Assembly: GCA_965652025.1 (NCBI GenBank)
Contig: CBFGTM010000002.1
Span: 62,001-126,000 of the forward strand
Direction: 5' to 3'
Source of the DNA: CAVVWJ01 sp965652025
GTDB taxonomy: Bacteria > Gemmatimonadota > Gemmatimonadetes > Gemmatimonadales > GWC2-71-9
Length of the DNA: 64,000 bases
Both the position numbers and the translations under genes were made by a program. The notes beneath the pieces were generated by a model. That model was not told where the DNA came from. It searched no databases and saw only the letters and a list, made by a program, of their open reading frames with translations. Position 1 is the first letter of the stretch. Each line of letters begins with the position of its first letter. Positions 15,768 to 24,418 of this stretch are shown one piece after another.

Positions 15768-17414
15768 CAGCATCTCTCGAAGCACCCTGCCCTGCGAGCC
15801 CGCCGGCGGACCCATGCCCAACAACGCTGAGAGGGTCGGCGCGAGATCGGCGACCGCCACCGGGTCCTGGTAGGTGCCCGGAGCGACACCCGGCCCGAGC
15901 CAGAGCAAGGGAACGTGGGTGTCGTAGGTCCAGGGAGAGCCATGATTGGTGCCATCCGGACTACCCCCCACGACGAGGTATGGAGCCAGCTCGTAGTAGA
16001 GCTGCCCACTTCGTTCCGGATAGAATGACAGCTCGGACGCCGACGGGGCCACGTTGCCACGCCGCTGCCCGAGTTCTGCCGCGGCAAGCACCCGGGCTAC
16101 TCCCGGCACCTTTCGGATTGCCTCCTGGGCCACACGCTCCGCTTCATCGACCGCTATCCGGCGTCGCTCCAGCTCGGGAAGGTTGAGATAGAGCCAGGGC
16201 CAGCCGCGATACAGGATCCAGGCGGGCCGAGTCATCCAGGCTGGACCTCGGGGCTCGCCGTACCGGGTCCGGAGTGCCTCTTCGGCGGCGGCCGCGATGC
16301 CCGCCGGATCGATCCGCGCCGACCGCACCTCCGGGTTGCGCGCTCGGGTGATCTCCGGCAACGGCGCCACGCCGTGGTCCGAGGTGAGCACGATGAGCAC
16401 CCGCTCCATCCCGATCTGTTGCTCCAGAAAACCGAACAGGCGTTCCAGCTCGCGGTCTGTCCTCAGCGTCATGTCCATCATCTCGTGGCTGTCGGGGCCA
16501 TAGCTGTGCCCCACCGGGTCGTTGGCGGAGAACCCGATGGCGAGCAGATCAGGCTGGTCGTCCTGGCCCAGCCGCTCCTGCCGAATCGCTTCGATGGCAA
16601 AGCGGACCAGTACCTCATTCTCGAAGGGTGAGGTCTGAAATCCGGTGATGAAGTTTCCCAGCGAGGAGCTGCCGCTGCTGAGCCGATGAGGAAAAACTCG
16701 GCCCATACCTCCGGGGTTCTCCTCGCCGGAGACATCGTCTCGCCCCACCAACCGGTAGGCCGACGCGGGCAGCAGACGGTTCCAGGTACTCCCTCGATAC
16801 CGCGTCACGGCGCCTGAAGCGTTGAAGCGCTGCACCCAGGCGGGGAGTTGTTTCATGTAGTACGACGAGGTCACGATAAGGGTGTCCTCGGTCCAGTACG
16901 CCGCATCGGCCAGATGGCCACCCAACATGATCGCCGATCGATCCTTCCCGGCGATCGTCACGATCCGGCTCCGTCCCGCAGTCCTCCGCTTGAGCTCATC
17001 GCCGACCGTGGAGTCGACCAGATTTCGGGGCGAGCGGCCCTCCCCATTTACACCAACAAGCTGGGCAGAGGTATCGGCCGCACAGTACTCCTCGCGTCGC
17101 TGGGTCAGGTCGAACCAGTTGTTGGCCACGATTCCGTTCACATTCGGGTAGCTCCCGGTCAGGATTACGGAATGGCCGGGGCAAGTCTGGGTCACCGCAT
17201 GCTGATAATGGGCTTCTGTGAAGCTGGCCCCTCGCGTGAGCAGGAGGTTGAACCCGCCAGGGCTGAAGTAGCGACGGAAGCGCTGAAGGTAGTCCGGTCG
17301 GAACTGGTCGATCGAGATAACCACGACAAGCCGCACCGGAGCCCCTGCGGTTTGGGCATGGCCGGCCGGTACCGAGCCAATCAAGAGCATTCCAAAGGCA
17401 AGCTGACGGATCAT
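15705..17414 (-). CDS. PafA-like secreted alkaline phosphatase / phosphodiesterase
   Basis: 569 aa from ATG 17414 (MIRQLAFGMLLIGSVPAGHA, a signal peptide), which overlaps the upstream stop by 4 bp; the longer frame to 17495 is not used. Alkaline phosphatase superfamily motifs are present: metal ligand D36 in SIDQFRPDYL, nucleophile T77 in TQTCPGH, SANDPVGHSYGPDSHE, and the second metal site LTSDHGVAPLPE. The threonine nucleophile with the PGHS motif matches PafA-type phosphate monoesterases rather than PhoA. It is exported to the periplasm and is the last gene of an eight-gene operon. Its 3' end overlaps the thiolase gene antisense by 63 bp. Phosphonate/phosphodiester activity is possible. 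Confidence 0.87.
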   Translation of the reverse strand: MIRQLAFGMLLIGSVPAGHAQTAGAPVRLVVVISIDQFRPDYLQRFRRYFSPGGFNLLLTRGASFTEAHYQHAVTQTCPGHSVILTGSYPNVNGIVANNWFDLTQRREEYCAADTSAQLVGVNGEGRSPRNLVDSTVGDELKRRTAGRSRIVTIAGKDRSAIMLGGHLADAAYWTEDTLIVTSSYYMKQLPAWVQRFNASGAVTRYRGSTWNRLLPASAYRLVGRDDVSGEENPGGMGRVFPHRLSSGSSSLGNFITGFQTSPFENEVLVRFAIEAIRQERLGQDDQPDLLAIGFSANDPVGHSYGPDSHEMMDMTLRTDRELERLFGFLEQQIGMERVLIVLTSDHGVAPLPEITRARNPEVRSARIDPAGIAAAAEEALRTRYGEPRGPAWMTRPAWILYRGWPWLYLNLPELERRRIAVDEAERVAQEAIRKVPGVARVLAAAELGQRRGNVAPSASELSFYPERSGQLYYELAPYLVVGGSPDGTNHGSPWTYDTHVPLLWLGPGVAPGTYQDPVAVADLAPTLSALLGMGPPAGSQGRVLREMLLPSGLNNHGDALTDPDAHRR

Positions 17415-19969
17415 GGGCCCCCACGACGGCGAAACTCTTCCCGGGCCTGCCGGATAGTTGCAATGGCGCTGGTCTTCTCCCCCTCGCTGTTCCAACTGTC
17501 GCTGGCGGCGGCAGCTTTCTCCAGCCGGTCGATCCAGGCGAGAAAGTACTCGGCATCGGGATGCGAGCGAATCGGCCGGCCGCCCACAATCACGTAGATC
17601 GGGCTGGTCGTCGCGTACGGATAAACATCGAGCACCGGATAGGCCGCCTTGTCACCCCGAGCTCGCAGCAGGTACCAGCCGCTCTCTCGAACGGGGATAC
17701 GCAGGCTGGTGACAGTCCTGGTTCGGTCGCCTGCGAGCAGAAGCTCGGCAACAACCTTCCCATTTCGCACCACCTCCAGATGGTCGACCGGCACAATCGA
17801 GTGGAGGGTTATCCGGGCAACCAGCTCGCCACCACCCGGAGGCAACTGCACCTCCTCGCCGAGCGACTTCTTGCCCAGCGAGAACTGAAGTAGCGGACCG
17901 TTGGTGGCGAAGCTGCGTCCGGCCTTGAGCGCCGATAGCCAGCGGCGGTATTCCAGTGGGCGTCCACTCCGGACGAAGACCCGGTTCATTCCGACGGGTC
18001 CCCGCAGTGAGGCGAAGTTGGCCATGGCATCAGTGCCTGCGCCGGCGGGGAGCCGGAACCCGCAGTTGAGGAGCCGGTACCAGACCTGCGCCGTTGCCAT
18101 GTAGTCGTCCACGAAGCCCAGCGCCTCATAGTAGTCCACCTTCCCGAGGGCGACATCCACCGGCAGCTCGTGGGTGAGCGGTTTGCTGCTGTCCGCCGGG
18201 TCCGGGTGAGCGTCAAAGGGATGGACGTACCCGGTGACGGCTCCCTGTTCGCGGGCAAAGTCCATAACGGCGGCGTTGGTGGGAAAGAGACTCGCCGCTG
18301 CAGTATTCACATAGGCTGCGTACGCTGGGAGCAGGACGTTGCTGCGGAGCCCCAGCAGACCGATGTGTCCCCAATAGCTGGTGTGGTACTCCTGATCGTG
18401 CAGGATGATGGTCTCACGGGTCGAGACGGGGTCCGGCTTGCCGGTGAAGTAGCCGAGGTCGGGAATCCGCCCTTCCTTATTGACGATCAGGTTCTCGACC
18501 AGATGGAGGTCCTCGGCCCGTGCTTGACGGGCGAGCCGCCTCGGGGTGTTGCGGTAGGCTCCACCGTAGTTCATGTGCACATGGAGGTCGCCGCTGTACC
18601 AGCCTGATGCGGGCAGATTCACCACCCGTTGCAACACCACCCGGACTGGTTTCGGCTCCTGCGGTACCTCGATGCTGCGGCGCCACACTTTGTACTCAGG
18701 GCCGCGAGACACTTCCAGCTCTACCCTGCCGACCGGCACCGGGACACGTGAAGCGCCCATGGTATGGAAATACCCGTACTCGAAGCTCCGCTCCCGGCGA
18801 TCGAAACCGTCATCGGCATGGCGCCAGGCGTCGTCGGGACCGTAACTCCTGCCGTCGGCGCCGGTGATCGACACGCGGGCAGGCGTGATCTGACCGGTTA
18901 CGCCATCCACCACAGTGATCCGAAGCCGCGCCACCCGATCGCGGTACACCCGTCGCTCTGGCCGCAGGGTCAGCCGACGTCCGCCCGGAATGTCGAGCAG
19001 CCGGATCTCCGTGTTGCCCTGCTCGTTGGAGACGTAGCCAATCCGCTTGCCATCGGGAGACCAGCGGGGGGCCGTGGCGTCGCCCTGCTCATACGTGAGC
19101 TGAAAGGGATCGCCACCCTCAGCGGTCATGAGCCAGAGCTGATGCCACTGCCCGCCGATATAGGAGCTGTAGACCACCCGCTTCCCGTCCCGGCCCCAGT
19201 CGGGTCGAGCCTTCCAAGTAGTCTCTTCGTAGCGAAGCTCCCGAGGTGCGGCCCCAGGCTGAGCAGCCATTCGCCAGAAACCGCCCGAGCCCCAGATGTG
19301 GCCCCGGTTGGAGATGAAGATCAGCTCCCGGCCGTCTGCCGACCACGTCGGTGAGAGATACTGATCGTACTCGCCATAGTAGTATCGCGGCAGCCCGCCG
19401 GGTCGGTCTTCGGTGATCCGCTCCGGTGAGTCCAGCTGTCCATCCGGCCGCACGGCCGCAATGAAGATGTGCCAGCGTCCCTGATGGGCAGTGGAGACGA
19501 ATGCAATGCGTCTTCCATTAGGCGACCAGCGCGGCTCCAGGTTTACTGCCCCGTCGGAAAGCAGGCGACGAGAGTTCCCGGTGTTCAAAGCCAGCAGGCG
19601 AAGCTCGACCGCGTCGTTGTAATAGGACACGTAGATCAGGTGCTCTCCGTCCGGAGACCAGTCGGGCTGGAAGTCGTATCCCGGGCCCGAGGTGAGCTGC
19701 CGTGCCTCGGGGCTGCCAATCCGCTGACGCCAGAGCGAGCCCTGCATCGAGTAGATCAACTCCCGGCCATCGGGCGACCAGGTGAGCCCGCTGGGCCCGC
19801 TGGTCACCTGAGGGAGGTACATCTCGCGGTAGTAGTAGCTGTGGGGAACCTTGATCTGACGGAGCACCGGCTGGCGCTGGCCAGCGAGGAGCGTCGGGGC
19901 GACGAGCCACCACGTAGCCGCGGCGAGCCTCACCAGACCGGCCAGCTGCAGATTCGAGCGCGGGATCAT
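17411..19969 (-). CDS. Secreted PD40/TolB-like propeller fused to CehA/McbA-type PHP metallohydrolase
   Basis: 852 aa from ATG 19969, which overlaps the permease stop by 4 bp; upstream frame is permease sequence. A signal-anchor (about 10-30) is followed by repeated WSPDGR/E motifs (65-315: LTWSPDGRELIYS, PDWSPDGEHLIYV, PRWSPNGRRIAFV, PRWSPDGKRIGYV), a TolB-like beta-propeller. A beta-rich bridge (about 340-450) leads to a PHP/CehA hydrolase with GDLHVHMNYGG (461-465 metal-binding DLHVH), YVHPFDAHPDP and AGTDAMANF. A C-terminal beta domain and a helix close the chain. CehA/McbA was named for carbamate hydrolysis, but most members have unknown substrates. It is exported and in an operon with a permease and a phosphatase, so it may process an extracellular peptide, ester or carbohydrate derivative. 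Substrate is not inferable. Confidence 0.85.
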   Translation of the reverse strand: MIPRSNLQLAGLVRLAAATWWLVAPTLLAGQRQPVLRQIKVPHSYYYREMYLPQVTSGPSGLTWSPDGRELIYSMQGSLWRQRIGSPEARQLTSGPGYDFQPDWSPDGEHLIYVSYYNDAVELRLLALNTGNSRRLLSDGAVNLEPRWSPNGRRIAFVSTAHQGRWHIFIAAVRPDGQLDSPERITEDRPGGLPRYYYGEYDQYLSPTWSADGRELIFISNRGHIWGSGGFWRMAAQPGAAPRELRYEETTWKARPDWGRDGKRVVYSSYIGGQWHQLWLMTAEGGDPFQLTYEQGDATAPRWSPDGKRIGYVSNEQGNTEIRLLDIPGGRRLTLRPERRVYRDRVARLRITVVDGVTGQITPARVSITGADGRSYGPDDAWRHADDGFDRRERSFEYGYFHTMGASRVPVPVGRVELEVSRGPEYKVWRRSIEVPQEPKPVRVVLQRVVNLPASGWYSGDLHVHMNYGGAYRNTPRRLARQARAEDLHLVENLIVNKEGRIPDLGYFTGKPDPVSTRETIILHDQEYHTSYWGHIGLLGLRSNVLLPAYAAYVNTAAASLFPTNAAVMDFAREQGAVTGYVHPFDAHPDPADSSKPLTHELPVDVALGKVDYYEALGFVDDYMATAQVWYRLLNCGFRLPAGAGTDAMANFASLRGPVGMNRVFVRSGRPLEYRRWLSALKAGRSFATNGPLLQFSLGKKSLGEEVQLPPGGGELVARITLHSIVPVDHLEVVRNGKVVAELLLAGDRTRTVTSLRIPVRESGWYLLRARGDKAAYPVLDVYPYATTSPIYVIVGGRPIRSHPDAEYFLAWIDRLEKAAAASDSWNSEGEKTSAIATIRQAREEFRRRGGP

Positions 19970-21396
19970 CGTGCGGTCCGGCGCCCTCGCCAGTACACCA
20001 ACCCACCGAGCAGCACGAAGGCGGCCGCCCCGCCGATCACCTTGAGCCGGAAGATCCAGGGATCCGGCGTATCCGAGGGCGGAATGGTGGCCACCACCAT
20101 TGCACCCAGAGTGAGCAGCAGACCCGCAGTGCCGGTGAGCATCGAGACAACCGGGCTTTCCGACCACCGTCGGGGCCCGGGACTGGGCTCCTTCAGGCTT
20201 ACGCGGAGATAACAGATGAAGAGGTAGATGTAGGGTATGAAGTAGATCAGCAGCATCGTGTCGAGCACGATGAGGTAGGCTTTCTCCACCGTGGTCCCCT
20301 TGCCCAGCACCGACAGCAGCAGGAAGAGAGTGGCCAGCACCGCCTGGGTGAGGATGACCACGTACGGTGTCTTCCACCGCGGATGCACCCGGCCGAATGC
20401 CGGGGGAAAGTAGCGGTCCAGACCGATGACGAAGGCGACGCGCGCCGGGCCGGTGAGCCAGGCCCCGATGCCACCGATGGTGCCCAGGACGTAGAGCGCC
20501 GCCGCGAGTGGAATCAGCCAGGCCAGTCCGCCAAAGTCGCGGGCCCCGGCAGCCATGGCCTGGAAGAAGCCGGACACGATATGGACGTCGGAACTCGGCA
20601 CCAGCCACAGCAGCGAAGCCGTGCCGGCGATGTAGAGGAAGGCGATGAAGGGCGCGGATACCAGAATGGATCGGGGTAAGGTGCGGCTGGGGTTCTTGAT
20701 TTCGTCGCCCATGACAGCGCACAGCTCCAGCCCCGCGTAGGCAAACGCGATCGAAGCCCAGAGGTTGAGCTGGGACATGTCGCTGAAACGGGGGGTAATG
20801 GTTTCGAGATTGATGGGGGTGGCCGCGGGACGGGTCAGCGCCGCATGAAGCCCGAAGCCCACCAGCACCGCGCCCGGCACGTAGGTGCCCACGGCTCCCA
20901 GGTTCTGGAGCCAGCGGCCGGTCTTGAGTCCCACCACGTTGACCCATACGGCCAGCCACAGCGATGTCAGAGTGGCGGCAAAGATGTAGGTCCAGTTGTC
21001 GATCAAGTCCGTCTCGCCCCGGCCGATCACGAAGGTCCCGATCACCGCGGCCGACATCAGCAGGTTGGGGTAGTAAAGAATGTTGTTGACCCAGTAGGTC
21101 CATCCGCAGAGAAATCCGTGTCCTTCCCCGAAGGCACGCTTAGACCAGAAATAGATTCCGCCCTCATTGGGGAAGCGGGCGGACAGATAGCTGACAGCCA
21201 TCCCTTGGGGGATGAAAAAAAGCAACGCGGCAAGCACCCACATGGTGAGCGAGCTGGGACCCGCGGCGGCAGCCGTGGCGGTCCAGCGGAGACTCAGGAT
21301 GGCGACAATGTTGAACAACACCACGTCTCGCAGCGTGAGCACCCGAGGCAGCTCGACGTGAGTGGCAGGGGGAGCAGGTGGTGAGATTGTGCTCAT
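19966..21396 (-). CDS. APC-superfamily amino acid permease
   Basis: 476 aa with about 12 hydrophobic helices and the APC hallmark at the first helices (RDVVLFNIVAILSLRW, FIPQGMAVSYLSARFPNEGGIYFWSKRAFGE). It resembles the amino acid antiporter/YjeM-GABA-type group; substrate cannot be read from sequence. A cytoplasmic-membrane importer in the middle of a catabolic operon most plausibly brings in the amino acid substrate. Overlaps of 4 bp with the CoA-transferase B gene and with the metallohydrolase gene couple it to both. Confidence 0.88.
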   Translation of the reverse strand: MSTISPPAPPATHVELPRVLTLRDVVLFNIVAILSLRWTATAAAAGPSSLTMWVLAALLFFIPQGMAVSYLSARFPNEGGIYFWSKRAFGEGHGFLCGWTYWVNNILYYPNLLMSAAVIGTFVIGRGETDLIDNWTYIFAATLTSLWLAVWVNVVGLKTGRWLQNLGAVGTYVPGAVLVGFGLHAALTRPAATPINLETITPRFSDMSQLNLWASIAFAYAGLELCAVMGDEIKNPSRTLPRSILVSAPFIAFLYIAGTASLLWLVPSSDVHIVSGFFQAMAAGARDFGGLAWLIPLAAALYVLGTIGGIGAWLTGPARVAFVIGLDRYFPPAFGRVHPRWKTPYVVILTQAVLATLFLLLSVLGKGTTVEKAYLIVLDTMLLIYFIPYIYLFICYLRVSLKEPSPGPRRWSESPVVSMLTGTAGLLLTLGAMVVATIPPSDTPDPWIFRLKVIGGAAAFVLLGGLVYWRGRRTAR

Positions 21397-22175
21397 CGCT
21401 TTAGATACAGGCGTTGGGGATCAAGCACCTCACGCAGCAGGTGCAGTTCGCGTTCGGTCGGCGGGTCCACCTCATCCACCCGAGCTCGGCACCTGAGCGG
21501 CCACCCTACTCCTTTCTCGACTTCATCGACCTGAATACCGGGGTAGAGCGCGGACAGGACCAGCTCGCCGCTCTCCGGCTCCACCTCGAGCAGTGCCTTA
21601 TCCGTCACGACCCGGGTGGGACCCGCACCCGGCATGCCCAGCTCGCCGCGGCTGTGCCCCTTGCTGCGGTGTCCCGGGCTGGTGATGAAGTCCACGGCCT
21701 CGGGGAACGCTCTCCGGTCCAGCCGACTGACTATTACCGTTCGCCGGGCGTGGATGGCAATCTCAGCCGCCCCTCCACTCCCGGGCAGGCGTACGGCCGG
21801 ACGGCTGTAGGGACCGACTACAGTGGTGTTGATGTTGCCAAACCGGTCGATCTGCGCCCCACCGAGAAACCCGACCTCGATGCGCCCATTCTGAAGCAGG
21901 GACTGGAACACATCCGCCATGCTGCAGACCATGAGCGACCCGGTGACCAGTGCCGGGTCGCCGATCGAGACCGGTAACCGCTCAGGGACCGCTCCGACCG
22001 CGCCCGACTCATAAATCAGCACCAAGTTGGGCGCATGGGTGGCCCGGGCGAGATTGCAGGCCAGATTGGGAAGTCCGATCCCAACAAAGACGACTTCGCC
22101 GTCCCGCAGCTCCCGGGCGGCGACGGCAGTCATCATTTCAGCGGGGGTATACATCATAGGGACGTCGGTTTTCAA
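21393..22175 (-). CDS. CoA-transferase subunit B (glutaconate/3-oxoacid CoA-transferase type)
   Basis: 260 aa. Family I CoA-transferase beta subunit: GEVVFVGIGLPNLACNLAR, then the catalytic-region ESGAVG with E56 as predicted nucleophile, GGAQIDRFGNINTTVVG and GSGGAAEIA. It transfers CoA between acyl donors and acceptors with subunit A next to it (4-bp overlaps on both sides). Between glutaconate, acetoacetate, 3-oxoadipate and the IpdAB-like hydratases I cannot choose from sequence; the intact glutamate argues for a true transferase. Cytoplasmic. Confidence 0.87.
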   Translation of the reverse strand: MKTDVPMMYTPAEMMTAVAARELRDGEVVFVGIGLPNLACNLARATHAPNLVLIYESGAVGAVPERLPVSIGDPALVTGSLMVCSMADVFQSLLQNGRIEVGFLGGAQIDRFGNINTTVVGPYSRPAVRLPGSGGAAEIAIHARRTVIVSRLDRRAFPEAVDFITSPGHRSKGHSRGELGMPGAGPTRVVTDKALLEVEPESGELVLSALYPGIQVDEVEKGVGWPLRCRARVDEVDPPTERELHLLREVLDPQRLYLKR

Positions 22176-23080
22176 AACCCATAATTAACCCCCGCACATA
22201 CCCGCTCGGACGCTCTCAGCCGCTCCAAGTTTCCGCACTTCGCCACATAGTCGCTTCTGTCCTGCACTCCGTACACGAATTCGTCCAGATACTCTGCGAG
22301 TGCGGCCGGATTGCGCGAGATGGGTTCCCAAGCGATGTAGAAGTCGTTGTCCCGGTCGTAATAACCCTGGGCGTAAGAGGGGTGCGCACCCCAGGGCTCG
22401 ACCACGACCGCGTCTACGATAAAACCCGGGATAAGGGTGCGGTTGGGATCCGCCCGAATGGTGGACTCGTCTACCAGCTCTTCCACCACCACGATCACCC
22501 GGCGGGAGGCAAAGGCAGCCTCCTTCTGCACTCCGATCAGTCCCCAGATCTGGGTATTGCCTTCCGTATCCGCCCGCTGCGCATGGATGATGGTGACATC
22601 GGGATTCAGTGCCGGCACCGTCGCTAGCATTTCCCCGGTGTAGGGGCAGCGAACTGTCCGGATGAGCGGATTCACCTCGGGAAGGTCGGTGCCCCTGTAG
22701 TTACGCAGGACCCAGAAAGGCAGCCGGGCCGCGCCGGCGCTCAACCGTGCCACCATCCCGAAGTGAGAGTACTCCTCCAGCTCCAGCGGTGGGGTTCCAG
22801 CTTCCACCGCCCGCCGGAATCCATGCAGCGAACCCGCGCCAGGATTCCCGGCCCAGGAGAAGATCAGCTTCCGGGCGCAGCCGGCAGCGATCATCTGATC
22901 GTAGATGAGGTCCGGAGTCAGCCGGCAGAGAGTGAGATCCCGGCGGCTCTGACGGATGATCTCATGCCCGGCGGCGAAGCAGATCAGATGGGTGAATCCT
23001 TCGATGACGACGGTGTCCCCATCATGGACGTGCTGAGACACCGCCTCCCTCATGCTGACCACCTTCGAGCGAGCGTTCAA
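22172..23080 (-). CDS. CoA-transferase subunit A (GctA/IpdA-like)
   Basis: 302 aa. Start at TTG 23080, overlapping the aminotransferase stop by 4 bp (TTGA); an ATG nine codons in is the alternative. Features of the alpha subunit: VHDGDTVVIEGFTHLICFAAGHEIIRQ in pieces VHDGDTVVIEGFTHL and FAAGHEIIRQ, then FSWAGNPGAGSLHGFRRAVE, and HAQRADTEGNTQIWG. It pairs with subunit B in the next gene. The length of about 300 aa fits GctA/IpdA more than ScoA (about 230-240 aa). The acyl specificity is unknown. Confidence 0.86.
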   Translation of the reverse strand: MNARSKVVSMREAVSQHVHDGDTVVIEGFTHLICFAAGHEIIRQSRRDLTLCRLTPDLIYDQMIAAGCARKLIFSWAGNPGAGSLHGFRRAVEAGTPPLELEEYSHFGMVARLSAGAARLPFWVLRNYRGTDLPEVNPLIRTVRCPYTGEMLATVPALNPDVTIIHAQRADTEGNTQIWGLIGVQKEAAFASRRVIVVVEELVDESTIRADPNRTLIPGFIVDAVVVEPWGAHPSYAQGYYDRDNDFYIAWEPISRNPAALAEYLDEFVYGVQDRSDYVAKCGNLERLRASERVCAGVNYGF

Positions 23081-24408
23081 GCGATCTCGCCGAGGCAGGT
23101 GTCGATCATGCCGAGGGCGGTATCCAGATCTTGTTCGTCGATCACCAGCGGTGGGGCCAGGCGGAGCGAGCTCTTGCCGGCCCCGAGCAGCAGGAGACCC
23201 CGGTGGAATGACCGCTGCACCAGCTCGTGCACCAGGTCCGGGGCGGGCTCTCGGGTGGCGCGATCCTTCACGAACTCGAGCCCCACCATTAGGCCGCGAC
23301 CGCGAACATCTCCGATGCTCGAGTGATTGGCCATGAGCTTGCAGGCGCCCGCTAGCAGCCGTTCTCCCAGCCGCGCCGCGTTGGCCATCAGGCCGTTCTC
23401 AACCAGATCCAATGTCGCCAGCGCTGCGGCGCAGCACACCGGGTTTCCGCCGAAGGTCGATCCATGGGAGCCGCTCTCCCAGGTAGTAATGGATTCCTTT
23501 GCCACCATGGCGCCGATCGGCATGCCCGAGCCGAGTCCCTTGGCGGTGAGCAGGATGTCCGGCTCGATCCCCTCGTGCTCGCAGGCGAACATCTTTCCGG
23601 TCCGGCCCACCCCGGACTGTACCTCATCGGCTACTAGCAGGATGCCGTAGCGGTCGCAGAGAGCGCGCAGGTCCGCCAGGTACCCGGGAGGAGGCACGAC
23701 GTAGCCGCCCTCGCCTTGGATCGGCTCGATGAAGATGGCTGCTACATCGCGAGGATCGAGGTGACGGGTAAACAGGTCCTGCTCGATTACATCGATGCAG
23801 CCGCGGTTGCAGGCGGGCTCGTTGCCGCAGAACTGGCAGCGGTAGCGATAGGCAAAGGGGACGTGGTGGACATCCGGAAGCAGCGGGCCGAAGCCGGCGT
23901 GCTGGCGCGCCTTGCTGGAGGTCAGAGTCACCGCTCCCGTGGTGCGTCCGTGAAAGGCGCCCCGAAAGGCGATGAACGCGGTGCGGTGGGTGGCGTGACG
24001 AGCCAGCTTGATGGCGGCCTCGGTTGCTTCGGTTCCCGAATTGGTGAGGAACACCCGCTTCTTCGAAGCTCCTGGCGCCAGCCGGGCAAGTCGCTCGCAG
24101 AGTGCCGCCATCCCCTCGTAGTAGAAGTCGGACCCACAGATATGCAGAAACCGATCGGCCGCATTCTTGACCGCGCTGACGACCTGTGGATGCCCATATC
24201 CCGTCGAGGAGACGGCGATCCCGGCCATGAAGTCGAGATAGCGATTGCCGTCCACATCTTCCACCATGACGCCACTGCCTCGGGACACCACCAGCGGATA
24301 TTCCTTGATGTAGCAGGTGCTGGTCCATTCGGCGTCTCTCGCCACGACGGATTGGGCCTTCGGTCCCGGTGGAGGAACCACGATTCTGGGATAGTCGCGC
24401 TGGGGCAT
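23077..24408 (-). CDS. Class III PLP aminotransferase (GabT/ornithine aminotransferase-like), Cys-rich
   Basis: 443 aa from ATG 24408 (MPQRDYPRIVVPPPGPKAQ); upstream frame to 24600 is not supported. PLP lysine K290 (LLTAKGLGSGMP), D261 (VADEVQSG) and the GTEATEAAIKLAR cofactor-binding loop are present. It belongs to the 4-aminobutyrate/ornithine omega-aminotransferase branch also seen in archaea and Deinococcus. It carries a four-cysteine cluster, C191, C194, C200, C204 (RCQFCGNEPACNRGC). It follows the aldehyde dehydrogenase by 10 bp, so an omega-amino acid to semialdehyde to acid route is plausible. Confidence 0.88.
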   Translation of the reverse strand: MPQRDYPRIVVPPPGPKAQSVVARDAEWTSTCYIKEYPLVVSRGSGVMVEDVDGNRYLDFMAGIAVSSTGYGHPQVVSAVKNAADRFLHICGSDFYYEGMAALCERLARLAPGASKKRVFLTNSGTEATEAAIKLARHATHRTAFIAFRGAFHGRTTGAVTLTSSKARQHAGFGPLLPDVHHVPFAYRYRCQFCGNEPACNRGCIDVIEQDLFTRHLDPRDVAAIFIEPIQGEGGYVVPPPGYLADLRALCDRYGILLVADEVQSGVGRTGKMFACEHEGIEPDILLTAKGLGSGMPIGAMVAKESITTWESGSHGSTFGGNPVCCAAALATLDLVENGLMANAARLGERLLAGACKLMANHSSIGDVRGRGLMVGLEFVKDRATREPAPDLVHELVQRSFHRGLLLLGAGKSSLRLAPPLVIDEQDLDTALGMIDTCLGEIA

Positions 24409-24418
24409 AGTGGATCCA

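Noticed and set aside
17411..21103. 1230-codon continuous minus frame
   Set aside because: The first 378 codons re-read the APC permease in another frame; the real gene starts at ATG 19969 by 4-bp overlap and signal-anchor.
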